Shown: positions 52,153-60,372, counted from the stretch's first letter. The stretch is 61,334 nucleotides of DNA from Oscillibacter sp. (GCA_022652815.1 JALCRR010000008.1:1-61334), one strand, 5' to 3'. Program-made: numbers and translations. Notes: generated from the sequence alone by a model not told the origin.

Positions 52153-53313
52153 ATGCATAACCTGTCTGGAGAGCGCCGCAGCCGTGGGATGCTGTGCGGC
52201 ATTTATCTGGCGTTTATCGGGCTGGGCCTTCCCAACGGACTTCTGGGCATCGTCTGGCCCAGTATGCGCCGCGAGCTTGGGCTTCCGCTGGAGGCCGGCG
52301 GCGTCTTAAGCGGCGTGATTCTCTGCTCCTCCGCAGCCGCCTGCCTGTTTTTGCCGCGCTTTCTCAAGCGATACCGGGCAGCGGAGCTGGCACTGCTTGG
52401 CTCTGGGTTGGCCGCGGTCAGCCTGTTGAGTTTTCGGTTTGCGCCGTCCTACCTCGTGCTTGTGGTGGCATGCGTGCCGCTGGGTGCGGGGCAGGGCGTG
52501 CTTGATTTGGCCTTAAACCATCATGTTGCCGGAAGATACAGCTCCCGCAGCGTCAGCTGGCTGCATACCTGTTGGTGTGTCGGAGCCGGTGGGGGCGTAC
52601 TGCTGGCTCCCCGGGCGATGAAATGGTTCGGGAGCTGGAGGGACTGCTACACGCTGCTGGGTCTTGTGCAGCTTTGTATGACGGCAGCCTTTTTTGCCGC
52701 GTTTCTGCTCTGGGGCAGGGACGATGCGCCGGACAACGCAGAGGCAGTCAAGCCGGATTTTTCGATTCTGAAGGACACCGCCATCTGGTCGTGCGTGCTG
52801 ATCGTATTTCTCTATTCCGGTGCAGAGTGCAGCGTCAGCATGTGGGCCAACAGCCTTCTGGTGGAGGCGCGGCAGCTTTCGCCGGCCACGGCGTCAGCGT
52901 GTATGTCCGCCTTCTTTGCGGCGCTGCTGATCGGGCGGTTTCTCTCCGGCGTGCTTGTCAATCGGCTGGGTGACCGACGGATGATCGCCGCCGGCATCGC
53001 CGTTTCCGGGACTGCTTCCGTCTTTTTATGCATTGGTTCTATCCCGGCTTTCAGCACCGTCGGGATTGCGCTGTTCGGGCTGGGTCTTGCGCCCATCATG
53101 CCCTGCATGGTGCATCTGACAGCGGAACATTTCGGTGCGGAGCGCGCCGCCGATGTGCAGGGACTTCAATTCTGCATTTCCTATCTGGGCGGGTCAATTC
53201 TCTCCACCGTACTGGGCGCGCTCTATGCCCACACCACGCTGGAGGCCTTTGCGCCGTCTATGATCGCGCTGCTTTTGGGCATGGTGGTTTTGTTTCGCCG
53301 CTTCGGCAAATAA
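52153..53313 (+). CDS. Major facilitator superfamily transporter
   Basis: This 386-residue membrane protein has twelve predicted hydrophobic segments and the MFS repeat signature, for example GRFLSGVLVNRLGDRRM between helices 8 and 9. The N-terminal IYLAFIGLGLPNGLLG resembles the FucP/sugar MFS subgroup. It starts 6 bases after the SIS gene with a weak ribosome site, so it depends on coupling. As the last gene of the operon it may import or export a related sugar. A terminator follows. Confidence 0.85.
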   Translation: MHNLSGERRSRGMLCGIYLAFIGLGLPNGLLGIVWPSMRRELGLPLEAGGVLSGVILCSSAAACLFLPRFLKRYRAAELALLGSGLAAVSLLSFRFAPSYLVLVVACVPLGAGQGVLDLALNHHVAGRYSSRSVSWLHTCWCVGAGGGVLLAPRAMKWFGSWRDCYTLLGLVQLCMTAAFFAAFLLWGRDDAPDNAEAVKPDFSILKDTAIWSCVLIVFLYSGAECSVSMWANSLLVEARQLSPATASACMSAFFAALLIGRFLSGVLVNRLGDRRMIAAGIAVSGTASVFLCIGSIPAFSTVGIALFGLGLAPIMPCMVHLTAEHFGAERAADVQGLQFCISYLGGSILSTVLGALYAHTTLEAFAPSMIALLLGMVVLFRRFGK

Positions 53314-53328
53314 CCGGAATTCAAAGAG

Positions 53329-53362
53329 AATGACGCACCCGACACGGGGTGCGTCATTTTTC
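53329..53362 (+). terminator. Intrinsic terminator of the sugar operon
   Basis: Perfect 12-bp stem AATGACGCACCC/GGGTGCGTCATT with a 6-base loop, followed by TTTTC. Confidence 0.9.
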
Positions 53363-53583
53363 TTATACTCGCTTTAATTCAGCGGAATCCACACTAACCG
53401 GAGGAATGCAACTCTGCCGAACAGGATGGATCAGCCACCCGGCGCTGCCTTTATTTCCCATGCAGATCTGACACTTGGGATAGCTTAAAGTGTGGGGAGG
53501 TTGATTTTTCCGTCGTCGGCAGTTTCGTCTACGGCGTCCAAGTGCAGCGTCTCCAGCTTCAAAAGAGCGGCATCTTCTGTCAT
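53363..53583 (-). pseudogene. galT remnant (galactose-1-phosphate uridylyltransferase)
   Basis: An ATG 4 bases after the galE stop codon, with GAGGG upstream, opens a frame that ends after 32 residues (MTEDAALLKL... to TAA at 53485). Shifting by one base near 53490-53500 restores YPKCQICMGNKGSAG and HPVRQS, the Cys-rich signature of Firmicutes GalT (YPKCQLCMENEGYAG...HPARQN). About 40 codons later the similarity stops at a stop codon near the terminator. So the gene has lost most of its length and carries a one-base deletion. It cannot make an enzyme. Confidence 0.75.
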
Positions 53584-53587
53584 CGTC

Positions 53588-54577
53588 TTATCCCTCATAG
53601 CCGTTGGGGTGCGCCTTGTGCCAGTTCCAGGCGGTTTCGATGATGGTGTGCAAGTCGGCGTACTCCGGCTTCCAGCCCAGCACGGACTTGATCTTCTCGG
53701 AGGACGCGATCAGTTGGGCGGGGTCGCCTGCCCGGCGGGGCTGCATCACTGCGGGAATGGCGTGACCAGTGACGCTGCGCGTCTCCTCAATGACCTCCTT
53801 GACGGAAAAGCCCACGCCGTTGCCCAGATTAAAGACGTTGTTCTCGCCGCCGTCCATCAGATAGTTCAGCGCCAAGATGTGCGCCTGCGCCAGATCGCAG
53901 ACGTGAATGTAGTCCCGGATGCAGGTGCCGTCCGGAGTGGGATAGTCGTCACCGAAAATTGAGATCATCCCCCGCTGGCCGTTTGGAACCTGCAAAATGA
54001 GCGGAATAAGATGTGTTTCTGGATTGTGCGCCTCGCCGATGGAGCTGTCTGGCTGTGCGCCGCAAGCGTTGAAATAGCGCAGGGCAACATAGCGAAGGCC
54101 GTGAGCCACCGATGTCCACTTCATCATCTTTTCCATGGAGAGCTTCGTCTCGCCGTAGCAGTTGGTGGGCTCGGTTTTGTCAGTCTCCAGAATGGGAACC
54201 CGCTCCGGCTCGCCGTAAGTGGCGGCGGTGGAGGAAAATACGATCTTGCCCACGCCGTGGGCCACCATGCTCTCCAGCAGCACCCGGGTGCCGCCCATGT
54301 TGTTGGCGTAATATTTGAGGGGGTTGGTCATGCTCTCCCCCACCTGAGAATTGGCAGCGAAGTGGATGACACCCTCGATGTGTTCATTTTCAAAAAGAGA
54401 GTCGCAGAACGTACGCTGACGGATATCTCCCTGATAAAATCGGGCCTTTGCAGGTACAGCCGCCCGAAACCCCGTCTCCAGACTGTCTGCCACTACCACG
54501 TCGCATCCGGCGTTCACCAGCGCCAGTGCGGTGTGGGAGCCGATGTACCCGGCGCCGCCCAAAATCAGAATCGACAT
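53588..54577 (-). CDS. galE: UDP-glucose 4-epimerase
   Basis: This 329-residue SDR interconverts UDP-glucose and UDP-galactose. It has ILGGAGYIGSHTALAL at the N-terminus, FAANSQVGES, the catalytic Ser in SSTAATYG and Tyr-Lys in YGETK, DYIHVCDLA and a C-terminal W-HK end, all standard for GalE. CAGGAGGA precedes the ATG. The frame is fully intact while the flanking galK and galT genes are ruined. That suggests it is kept for supplying UDP-galactose to the surface glycans encoded elsewhere in the window. Confidence 0.95.
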   Translation of the reverse strand: MSILILGGAGYIGSHTALALVNAGCDVVVADSLETGFRAAVPAKARFYQGDIRQRTFCDSLFENEHIEGVIHFAANSQVGESMTNPLKYYANNMGGTRVLLESMVAHGVGKIVFSSTAATYGEPERVPILETDKTEPTNCYGETKLSMEKMMKWTSVAHGLRYVALRYFNACGAQPDSSIGEAHNPETHLIPLILQVPNGQRGMISIFGDDYPTPDGTCIRDYIHVCDLAQAHILALNYLMDGGENNVFNLGNGVGFSVKEVIEETRSVTGHAIPAVMQPRRAGDPAQLIASSEKIKSVLGWKPEYADLHTIIETAWNWHKAHPNGYEG

Positions 54578-54604
54578 AGAAATTTCCTCCTGTCAGAAAT
54601 AAAT

Positions 54605-55087
54605 TCAATCTGTGTTTTCAGCCCAGAACTGCGCCGCCCACCGGGCGGATGTGCAGGAAATGGCAGCGCCATCGCCCAAAATTGCTTCCATGCCCGTGCG
54701 GAACGTCTCGACCTGCTCCAGCGGGACGTAGGCCTGAATGGTTCCGGCAAAGCCGCCGCCGTGGACGCGAACCGCGCCCCGTTCGTTCAGAAGGTGCTCC
54801 GCCGCCGCAATCGCCACCGGCACCGCCTGCTCCTTTGGATGACCGTCACACCACAGATTTTGTAGGTGCAGGGCGGAGGACTCGCCGGATTGGCGCACCA
54901 AACGCAAAAACTCTTCAAATTTCTCCCGCTCTAAGGTCTCCGCCTGTCGAATGGCCAACACGAATCCGTGCTGATGGTCGGTGTGGTTGCCGCCCAGCTC
55001 CGTGCGGTCCGGACCGGAGAAAAATTTGGCGGAGCCGCAATCCGGGAAGGCCGTCTCAAAGCGCTCCAGCAGGTGGGCAAAAAGCGC
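54605..55087 (-). pseudogene. galK remnant (galactokinase), internally deleted
   Basis: A 160-codon open stretch joins an N-terminal galactokinase piece (FSGPDRTELGGNHTDHQHG) directly to the C-terminal part (ESSALHLQNL, then RVHGGGFAGTIQAYVPL). More than half of a normal galactokinase is missing, including the ATP-binding centre. It has no start codon: the frame begins right behind the TAG of the LacI-type gene. Near 54660-54670 a base loss shifts the frame so that the true end (a HIRPVGGAVLG-like sequence) is read out of frame. Three independent lesions make this clearly dead. Confidence 0.85.
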
Positions 55088-56104
55088 CTATTTCCGGGGC
55101 GGAGCCACACTCTCTCGCTCAATGAGCGCAGGGGGAACTACCAGCTTCAGCGGCAGCTGTTTGCGGCCCGTGCGGATGCGAGAGGCCAGCAGATCGATGG
55201 CGGTTTCGCTCATCAGCTCCACATGGGTGGAGATGCTGGTCAGCGGAGGATCGGTCAGCGCGCTCAGTGGCGTATCGTTGAAGCTGATGATGGACACGTC
55301 CTGGGGCACGCGCAGGCCGTTTTCCCGCAAGCCTCTGACCGCGCCAATGGCGGTTTCCTCGTTGGCGACCAGCAGGGCTGTGGGCAGGGAGTCCCCGCTT
55401 TGTGCCAGCCGTCCCACGGCGGAGCGGGTGTCCATGCTGCACTCCAACAGCAGGGCGGGGTCAAAGAGTTCCCGGCTCTTCATGTAGTCGATAAAATGCT
55501 GCCGACGCACCTCCGGCGCAGGGCGCTTGAGGCAGTTCAGCTTCCGGTCCGGGCCGAGGAAGCCGATGCGTCGATGACCCAGCGCCAGCAGGTGATCCAG
55601 CCCCAGCTCGATGCCGAGGTCGAAGTCCAGTACCACGGAATCGCAGCGCGTGGGGTCGGGGCAGGAGTCCAGAAACACCAGATTGTCGCTGAGTGCGCTC
55701 AGACTTTTGACCTGCTCGCAGTCAAAAATGCCGATAGCCAGAATGCCGCCCGGCGTCTGCCCGGAGGGTGCCTGATAGCCGCGAGCTGTCTCTCCCAGCC
55801 GAATTGTGGCAAGCCAATTATCTTTACAGTGCTTCTGCGCGTACGTTTTCAGATAGAGATAGTAGGGGTTGGAGAGCTGCTCCACCGGAGTCAGCATTTC
55901 CGCGAAGGCGATGGACGCTCCGGCGGTTTTGGGCGCACTCCGCCTGGGACGGGTCGTACTCTGGTAGTGCAGTTTTCCTGCGGCGTCTAAGATCGCCGCC
56001 CGGGTGGCGGACTGCACACTGATGGTCGGGTCGTCGTTCAGAACCCGGGAAATGGTGGTAATGGAAAAGCCGGTATGCTCCGACAGCACACGCAGTGTTG
56101 CCAT
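55088..56104 (-). CDS. LacI-family regulator, probably GalR
   Basis: This 338-residue repressor has an N-terminal helix-turn-helix (residues 3-25, VLSEHTGFSITTISRVLNDD) and a periplasmic-binding-like ligand domain with GHRRIGFLGP and ISFNDTPLSALTDPPLTSIS. It ends APPRK. I start at MATLRV (GGGAG eight to nine bases upstream); 47 codons upstream also stay open but have no ribosome site. It heads the remains of a gal operon (galK'-galE-galT'), so it likely responded to galactose. A symmetric site overlaps its own promoter. Confidence 0.9.
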   Translation of the reverse strand: MATLRVLSEHTGFSITTISRVLNDDPTISVQSATRAAILDAAGKLHYQSTTRPRRSAPKTAGASIAFAEMLTPVEQLSNPYYLYLKTYAQKHCKDNWLATIRLGETARGYQAPSGQTPGGILAIGIFDCEQVKSLSALSDNLVFLDSCPDPTRCDSVVLDFDLGIELGLDHLLALGHRRIGFLGPDRKLNCLKRPAPEVRRQHFIDYMKSRELFDPALLLECSMDTRSAVGRLAQSGDSLPTALLVANEETAIGAVRGLRENGLRVPQDVSIISFNDTPLSALTDPPLTSISTHVELMSETAIDLLASRIRTGRKQLPLKLVVPPALIERESVAPPRK

Positions 56105-56124
56105 ACTTGTCGCTCCCACTTGTT

Positions 56125-56153
56125 TTTTACCATTATACCTATTTTTAGTAAAA
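56125..56153 (-). promoter_or_regulatory. Promoter/operator of the LacI-type gene
   Basis: On the minus strand a TATAAT box (56137-56132) lies inside an inverted repeat TTTTAC/GTAAAA (56125-56130 and 56148-56153). This arrangement suits autorepression. The -35 element is not obvious. Confidence 0.5.
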
Positions 56154-56297
56154 TTACAATGCGGCGTTTGCCGCAGGTTGTGTGCGACGTAGTTATCAAT
56201 AACCCAGTTGCACTTGAGAAGGGGACCGTCCACACGCGGATACAAATTTTGAAAAGCGTGCAGAAAAATAATATGGCCAGTAACTTGGCAAAAGTAA

Positions 56298-56338
56298 GAC
56301 CGGACTCAAGTGCCTTTTTCAAGGACTTGTGTCCGGTC
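56298..56338. terminator. Terminator hairpin downstream of the interrupted gene
   Basis: GACCGGAC-tc-AAGT pairs with ACTT-gt-GTCCGGTC around a 13-base loop; T-rich tails occur on both strands. It lies between the minus-strand pseudogene and the LacI-type gene. The stretch 56154-56297 shows nothing else. Confidence 0.65.
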
Positions 56339-56405
56339 ATCATTTTATTATTGTAGCCATAGCTACGCTAAGCACAGGTTATTCGTCCAGCCGCCGCAGA
56401 AAAAA

Positions 56406-56993
56406 TCACTGCAAATTAAGGAATCCTTCACTAAAATTTAAAAACTCCTGGGCGTTATCCAACACGCTGCTGACATGCCGGTGGTTGAGACCGGAGGCCT
56501 CAGTCAAAATTGCCTCCAGCTGCGCCAGATTGATGGACTTTCCCCACATGGTCAAAATCGTCTTGGTTAGATTTGAAGCACGCTCTTCTCGAATTTTGCA
56601 GTCCTCCTGTCCCAAATCCAGAAGCGTTCTTGCAAAATTGAGCCAGTATCTGGCCTCGGTCAAAATTCCGTGCAGATACAGCGATCTGCCGTATTGCTCC
56701 GCTGTACCGGCAATGAATTCAGCCTGTGGACGGTTGATTTTGTCCTGGCCTTCCGTCAGAAGGGCGTCGATCAGATCAGAGCGAAATGCCGCTTCATTTT
56801 CTTCCTTCTCCTGATATTATCGATCCCAGTCCTTGTGAGCCATCTGATTGTGCCGCTCAACCTCGACACGATTCCACTCCGCACTTTCTTTTGCATCCAG
56901 AACCGCATCATCTGGGAGAACAGATGCCGGATGCACCGTATGTTCGTACGCTTCGCTTCTGATCTTTTCATTCAGCATTTTAAAATCCATCAT
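56406..56993 (-). pseudogene. Unknown helical protein gene interrupted by one stop codon
   Basis: Starting at ATG 56993 (MMDFKMLNEKIRSEAYEH), the frame runs 58 codons to TAA at 56817-56819. It then continues in the same frame for another 136 codons to a proper stop at 56406. Both halves look like coding sequence (charged helices; HNQMAHKDWDR before, YQEKEENEAAF after), so the intact protein would have about 195 residues. I do not recognise the family. A single nonsense mutation is the simplest view; two separate genes are less likely because the second half has no start near the stop. Confidence 0.65.
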
Positions 56994-57062
56994 AGAGCTC
57001 CGTCACCTCGAAAATTTTGATATTTCTTTATATGATACCATCAAATTATCATTTAATCAACA

Positions 57063-57150
57063 CAGAGTATCAAAGGATTGGTTTTGTCAGGCATTATCGG
57101 AGGTTTTGACGGCGTCCATTTCCAGCACACATCTTGATAAGAAGGTCTAA
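57063..57150 (+). pseudogene. 3' fragment of a paralogue of the gene at 57245
   Basis: The short frame reading KDWFCQALSEVLTASI and ending HLDKKV-stop matches the KWFCRELSEALEQIAQQI segment of the 243-residue protein encoded just downstream. The rest of this copy is missing. It points to duplication followed by decay. Confidence 0.55.
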
Positions 57151-57244
57151 TTTTTTATATGCTTATCTACTTTGCGCAGCTGTGCTAACGCGATAAGCTT
57201 ATTTTTTTAAAAAAAGCCATCAAAAAAAGGAAGGAATTTGTCGC

Positions 57245-57976
57245 ATGAATGACAAAAAAATGATGCCGGAAGCACGGCAGACCGCGGAGAAAGTGGAGGG
57301 TATCTGCAACAGAATGGGCGGCATCTGCCGCCGCATCATCCAGCGCAATGACGCGGAGGGCCCCGATTTTTATGGCGACGCCAAGCGTCTGCGGGGACTG
57401 CTGATCGACCTATATATGGTGTATCTTGCGCTGATCCGCTATGCCTGTTTATGCCTGCTGGACGGGGAAAATCTGACAAAATTGCTTGCGGAACTGCCCC
57501 TGGAGGAGCGTCAGAACGTGGAAGTGCGCGCGGTGGTTCTGCACGGCATGCTTTTGATTAAGCTGCCGCTTTTTCCGTCCAGATTTCAGGCAAAGGAGGG
57601 CAAAAAGGCGCAGCATTACAAGTGGTTTTGTCGCGAATTATCGGAGGCTTTGGAGCAAATTGCCCAGCAGATTCCAGAGTTTCGGAAGCGACAATTTAGC
57701 TATCTGTTTGTGATTTCTTCCGGGGGAAAATGCGTCTGCGACAGTGATAATTATGACGTTAAGGGCATCACGGACACGGTTGCGCACTATTTTCCCGGCG
57801 GAGATTCTCCGCTGTTTACCAGCTTTTTTTACTGCAGCGTCGACAAAAAAGAGTATGACTTACCGGAAGGAACCTATCTGACGGTGTACGATCAATTTGA
57901 TAATTCTTTGTCCCTTGACCGGCAGATTTTTCTCTGTGGGGAGGTGTTTTCATGCGCAAAACCCACGTCAGACTAA
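57245..57976 (+). CDS. Hypothetical protein, possibly DUF6100-like
   Basis: This 243-residue, mostly helical protein starts MNDKKMMPEARQTAEKVEGI with AAGGAAGG upstream. It contains GPDFYGDAKRLRGLLIDLYM, a Leu/Ile-rich segment YLALIRYACLCLL that may be semi-buried, and a beta-type C-terminal third. It resembles DUF6100-type proteins often carried by integrative elements of Lachnospiraceae/Oscillospiraceae, but I cannot confirm the family. No catalytic motif is seen. A fragment of a paralogue lies just upstream. It stands alone in a degraded region. Confidence 0.6.
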   Translation: MNDKKMMPEARQTAEKVEGICNRMGGICRRIIQRNDAEGPDFYGDAKRLRGLLIDLYMVYLALIRYACLCLLDGENLTKLLAELPLEERQNVEVRAVVLHGMLLIKLPLFPSRFQAKEGKKAQHYKWFCRELSEALEQIAQQIPEFRKRQFSYLFVISSGGKCVCDSDNYDVKGITDTVAHYFPGGDSPLFTSFFYCSVDKKEYDLPEGTYLTVYDQFDNSLSLDRQIFLCGEVFSCAKPTSD

Positions 57977-58175
57977 GCCCCGCATTTTGCGCATGAAAAC
58001 GGCGGTAAAGTCTTGGCGCACCAACGAATCACAGCGCAAAGATGTAGGGGAGTACACAGGCCTTTTGACACGGCCATTTTTGCTTTTTCCATTCTGTCTG
58101 CTTGGGAATTAGTTGTCAACTTTTTTTATACAAACATCAAAAGCCAACCTACCAAAGGTGTTTTCACAAAACAGC
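57977..58175. other. Gap after the DUF6100-like gene
   Basis: No gene or clear signal, apart from a weak GGCC/GGCC pairing near 58059-58076 followed by ATTTTTGCTTTTT that may end the preceding transcript. Confidence 0.4.
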
Positions 58176-58209
58176 AAGAAGGCCGGTGGTAGATACCCCC
58201 GGCCTTCTT
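58176..58209 (-). terminator. Intrinsic terminator after a truncated gene
   Basis: Stem AAGAAGGCCGG/CCGGCCTTCTT with a 12-base loop; followed on the minus strand by GCTGTTTTGTG. It terminates the gene whose 3' end remains at 58231. Confidence 0.75.
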
Positions 58210-58230
58210 AGATTGCCTGATAGGAATTGC

Positions 58231-58341
58231 TTACTTCTCAACAACATTCAGAATGTCTGTTTTCGGACGGCTCTTGAGAATGTACTTGTCGTTATAGTCG
58301 TTGTAGATCTTCATGAACACGCCAGACAGCGCCAGCGCCGA
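58231..58341 (-). pseudogene. 3' end of an unidentified gene
   Basis: A 36-codon piece ends in KIYNDYNDKYILKSRP...NVVEK-stop and is followed by its own terminator, so it looks like the true 3' end of a lost gene. A preceding hydrophobic run (SALALSGVF) suggests a membrane protein such as a transporter. There is no start codon or ribosome site; upstream the sequence changes into another hairpin. Confidence 0.5.
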
Positions 58342-58358
58342 GGATGAATAAGTACGAG

Positions 58359-58375
58359 CCGGCGAGAAGCCGGCC
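58359..58375 (-). terminator. Short GC hairpin
   Basis: GCCGGC-GAGAA-GCCGGC, a stable 6-bp stem. On the minus strand it follows another truncated gene end: a frame ending in GKENGAFFRW-stop near 58409. Confidence 0.5.
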
Positions 58376-58540
58376 CGTTTTCCGTATCAGTTGGTCAATC
58401 GCCCCAGCTTACCATCTGAAGAAGGCACCGTTCTCTTTACCCTTTGCGACAACTGCTTTTCCTTCACACCGCCTCTATTTTCAGCAGTCTCACGTGAGGC
58501 GCGTCCGAAAGGGCAGGACCTTTTCCCGGGAAAGGGGCGC
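58376..58540 (-). other. Scrap region with a second truncated 3' end
   Basis: On the minus strand a short frame (about 17 codons, ending GKENGAFFRW, stop 58409-58411) resembles the end of a protein gene but has no start. Nothing else is supported. Confidence 0.35.
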
Positions 58541-58948
58541 TCACAGCGCCTTGGGCATCTCCAACCTCCAATCGGTCACGTACGCCAGATACGGGTACAG
58601 CGCACGCAGCAGACTGTCTGCGCCGTAAGCCTTCCAGCCACTGAACCCGGCGTAGTGGGCATACCAGCAGCAATGATACCGCACGGCTTCCGTGTCGCCG
58701 CCTGTGTAGATCAGGCGCAAAACGGCGCCCCGCCGAATCTGCGGCTCCACGGCGGTCAGCTCTTCGGCCAGCCGTTCCAACTGTTCACGGCATGGGAAAT
58801 TCTTTGGGGCTGTCGCTGCGCGTACACCATTGCTGTGCAAAATAGCGCGGCCTTTTTGGGTCTGCGCATACGTTGTCTCTCCGGCGGCGCGGGACAGTGG
58901 ACTTCCGGGCATTTCACGGAGAAAACCGCTCTGCAATTTGAACCTCAC
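58541..58948 (-). CDS. Hypothetical protein
   Basis: This open frame of 135 residues lies on the minus strand. The second half looks like a real folded protein (CREQLERLAEELTAVEPQIRRG, then VRYHCCWYAHYAGFSGWKAYG, then ALYPYLAYVTDWRLEMPK). The first 40 residues are less convincing and there is no clear ribosome site, so the true start may be later or the gene may be 5'-truncated. No family recognised. Neighbours are gene fragments and a transposase. Confidence 0.4.
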   Translation of the reverse strand: MRFKLQSGFLREMPGSPLSRAAGETTYAQTQKGRAILHSNGVRAATAPKNFPCREQLERLAEELTAVEPQIRRGAVLRLIYTGGDTEAVRYHCCWYAHYAGFSGWKAYGADSLLRALYPYLAYVTDWRLEMPKAL

Positions 58949-59023
58949 CCCGTCAAGAGGGCAATGAAATAATATAAAATTTTCACGGCCAATAGCAGGA
59001 GGAAACCTGCTGCTGGCTGCTTT

Positions 59024-59869
59024 TTATGCAGCGAACGTCAGGTTGTGCTTCTCCATCGGCGTCAACACCCCCAAACCTCGCTGCACACGCCGACTGTTAT
59101 AATAGGCAATGTAGCTGCGAATCATGACGATGAGCTCTTGCTTGGAGGTGAAGCGTTTTCCGTAGTAGCGTTCCCGCTTCAGAATGCCCCAGAAGCCCTC
59201 CATGGGACCGTTGTCAATGCAATGCGCTACACGGGACATGCTCTGTGTCATGCCTGCTTTCTCCAGCTTGTGGTGAAATGCCCGGTTGGTGTACTGGTAG
59301 CCACGGTCACTGTGGAACAGCGGGTGTGCATCCGGGCAGGCTTTCACCGCCTTGTCGAAGGTTTTAAACACAAGCGGATTGTCATTGCGCTCACTGCTTT
59401 CAAACGCCACAATGCGTCTGTCGCAGAGGTCCAAAATGGCACTGAGATAGACCTTATGTACTTCAAAGCCCTCGTACCACTTGAATTCCGTCACATCGGT
59501 CAGCCACTTCTCGTTGATGTGGGATGCGTGGAATTGCCGATTCAGAAGATTCTCCGCAAGGTATTGCGGATTCTTCGCCTGCCGAGTGCAGCCGTGGCTG
59601 GCGTACTTGATGGTAGACTTGATGCCGCTTGCCCGGCAGATGCGCAGAACCCGCTTGTCGTTGACGTGGACGTTCTGGTCGTGCCGCAGGTCGTCATTGA
59701 TGCGGCGGTACCCCTTATCCGGGCTGTCCATGTGAATCTCCTCAATTTTTGCAGCAAGTCGTTCATTCTCGGCGGTTCTTGGGCTGGGCTTGCCGGAAAC
59801 CCATTTGTTATAAGCACTGCGGGACACGCTACCGGCGGCTTGCTGGGCCTTACCGGGCTGGCTTCCCAC
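59024..59869 (-). CDS. IS3-family transposase OrfB (IS150 group)
   Basis: This 281-residue integrase-core protein has the DDE triad in WLTDVTEF, HSDRGYQYTN and GPMEGFWGILKRERYY, the helix-turn-helix region YRRINDDLRHDQNVHVNDKRV before it, and the ending RRVQRGLGVLTPMEKHN typical of IS150-like OrfB. In intact IS3 elements OrfB is made by frameshifting from an upstream orfA. Here the sequence upstream of about 59880 shows no orfA and no inverted terminal repeat, so the element is truncated and the protein probably is not produced as a working transposase. Confidence 0.85.
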   Translation of the reverse strand: MGSQPGKAQQAAGSVSRSAYNKWVSGKPSPRTAENERLAAKIEEIHMDSPDKGYRRINDDLRHDQNVHVNDKRVLRICRASGIKSTIKYASHGCTRQAKNPQYLAENLLNRQFHASHINEKWLTDVTEFKWYEGFEVHKVYLSAILDLCDRRIVAFESSERNDNPLVFKTFDKAVKACPDAHPLFHSDRGYQYTNRAFHHKLEKAGMTQSMSRVAHCIDNGPMEGFWGILKRERYYGKRFTSKQELIVMIRSYIAYYNSRRVQRGLGVLTPMEKHNLTFAA

Positions 59870-60017
59870 CAGCTATACATTCAGCACCGAACCGGCGCAC
59901 GCCTTCTATCTACAGTATACCAGATTTCGGCGTATCCTCGCAGCCCTATTTTCATCCCCAGTTGTGATAGCGTTTCATGAGGCGTTGACAACCGAATACG
60001 GCACCGCCGAAAACATG
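59870..60017. other. Sequence upstream of the transposase gene
   Basis: No orfA, no terminal inverted repeat and no other gene were recognised. It abuts the promoter of the small coiled-coil gene. Confidence 0.4.
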
Positions 60018-60047
60018 TTGACTCCACACACTCGCAGATGCTAAGAT
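60018..60047 (+). promoter_or_regulatory. Promoter of the small coiled-coil gene
   Basis: TTGACT (60018-60023), 18-bp spacer, TAAGAT (60042-60047), about 20 bp before the ATG. Confidence 0.6.
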
Positions 60048-60066
60048 AGAAAGCGAGGTGAAAACC

Positions 60067-60321
60067 ATGTTAGACGAAAAAGATTTACAGGCCATCGCAC
60101 AGCTGATGAACCAGCAAACAGCAAAAATCAATCTCACGATTGAAAACGAGATTAGGCCACAACTCAGAGCGCTGGCAGAGGGTCAGAAAACGGTCTTAAA
60201 AAAGCTTGATGATCTGACACCCAAGAGTAAAACGGAACAGCTCGAAGATCAATTGGAAATGATGAAGCAAGTAATCAAGCTCCATAGTCAGGAAATCGCA
60301 GAATTAAAGAAAGCCCAGTAA
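60067..60321 (+). CDS. Small coiled-coil protein of unknown function
   Basis: This 84-residue protein is nearly all amphipathic helix: LDEKDLQAIAQLMNQQ, then a Leu-rich heptad stretch to the end (LEMMKQVIKLHSQEIAELKK). Such short coiled-coil proteins are widespread in clostridia without assigned function. GAGGTG lies six bases before ATG 60067. It has its own promoter and a strong terminator, so it is a complete single-gene unit. Confidence 0.7.
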   Translation: MLDEKDLQAIAQLMNQQTAKINLTIENEIRPQLRALAEGQKTVLKKLDDLTPKSKTEQLEDQLEMMKQVIKLHSQEIAELKKAQ

Positions 60322-60336
60322 ATAGAGAATCTACAT

Positions 60337-60372
60337 AGACGGTTACCGTTATCGGTGCCGTCTGTTTTTTTT
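60337..60372 (+). terminator. Intrinsic terminator of the coiled-coil gene
   Basis: AGACGG/CCGTCT outer stem with inner ACCG-TTAT-CGGT, followed by GTTTTTTTT. Confidence 0.9.

Noticed and set aside
56406-56993. Recoded stop codon in the interrupted gene
   Set aside because: The codon is TAA, not TGA or TAG, with no sign of a recoding structure; a nonsense mutation is simpler.
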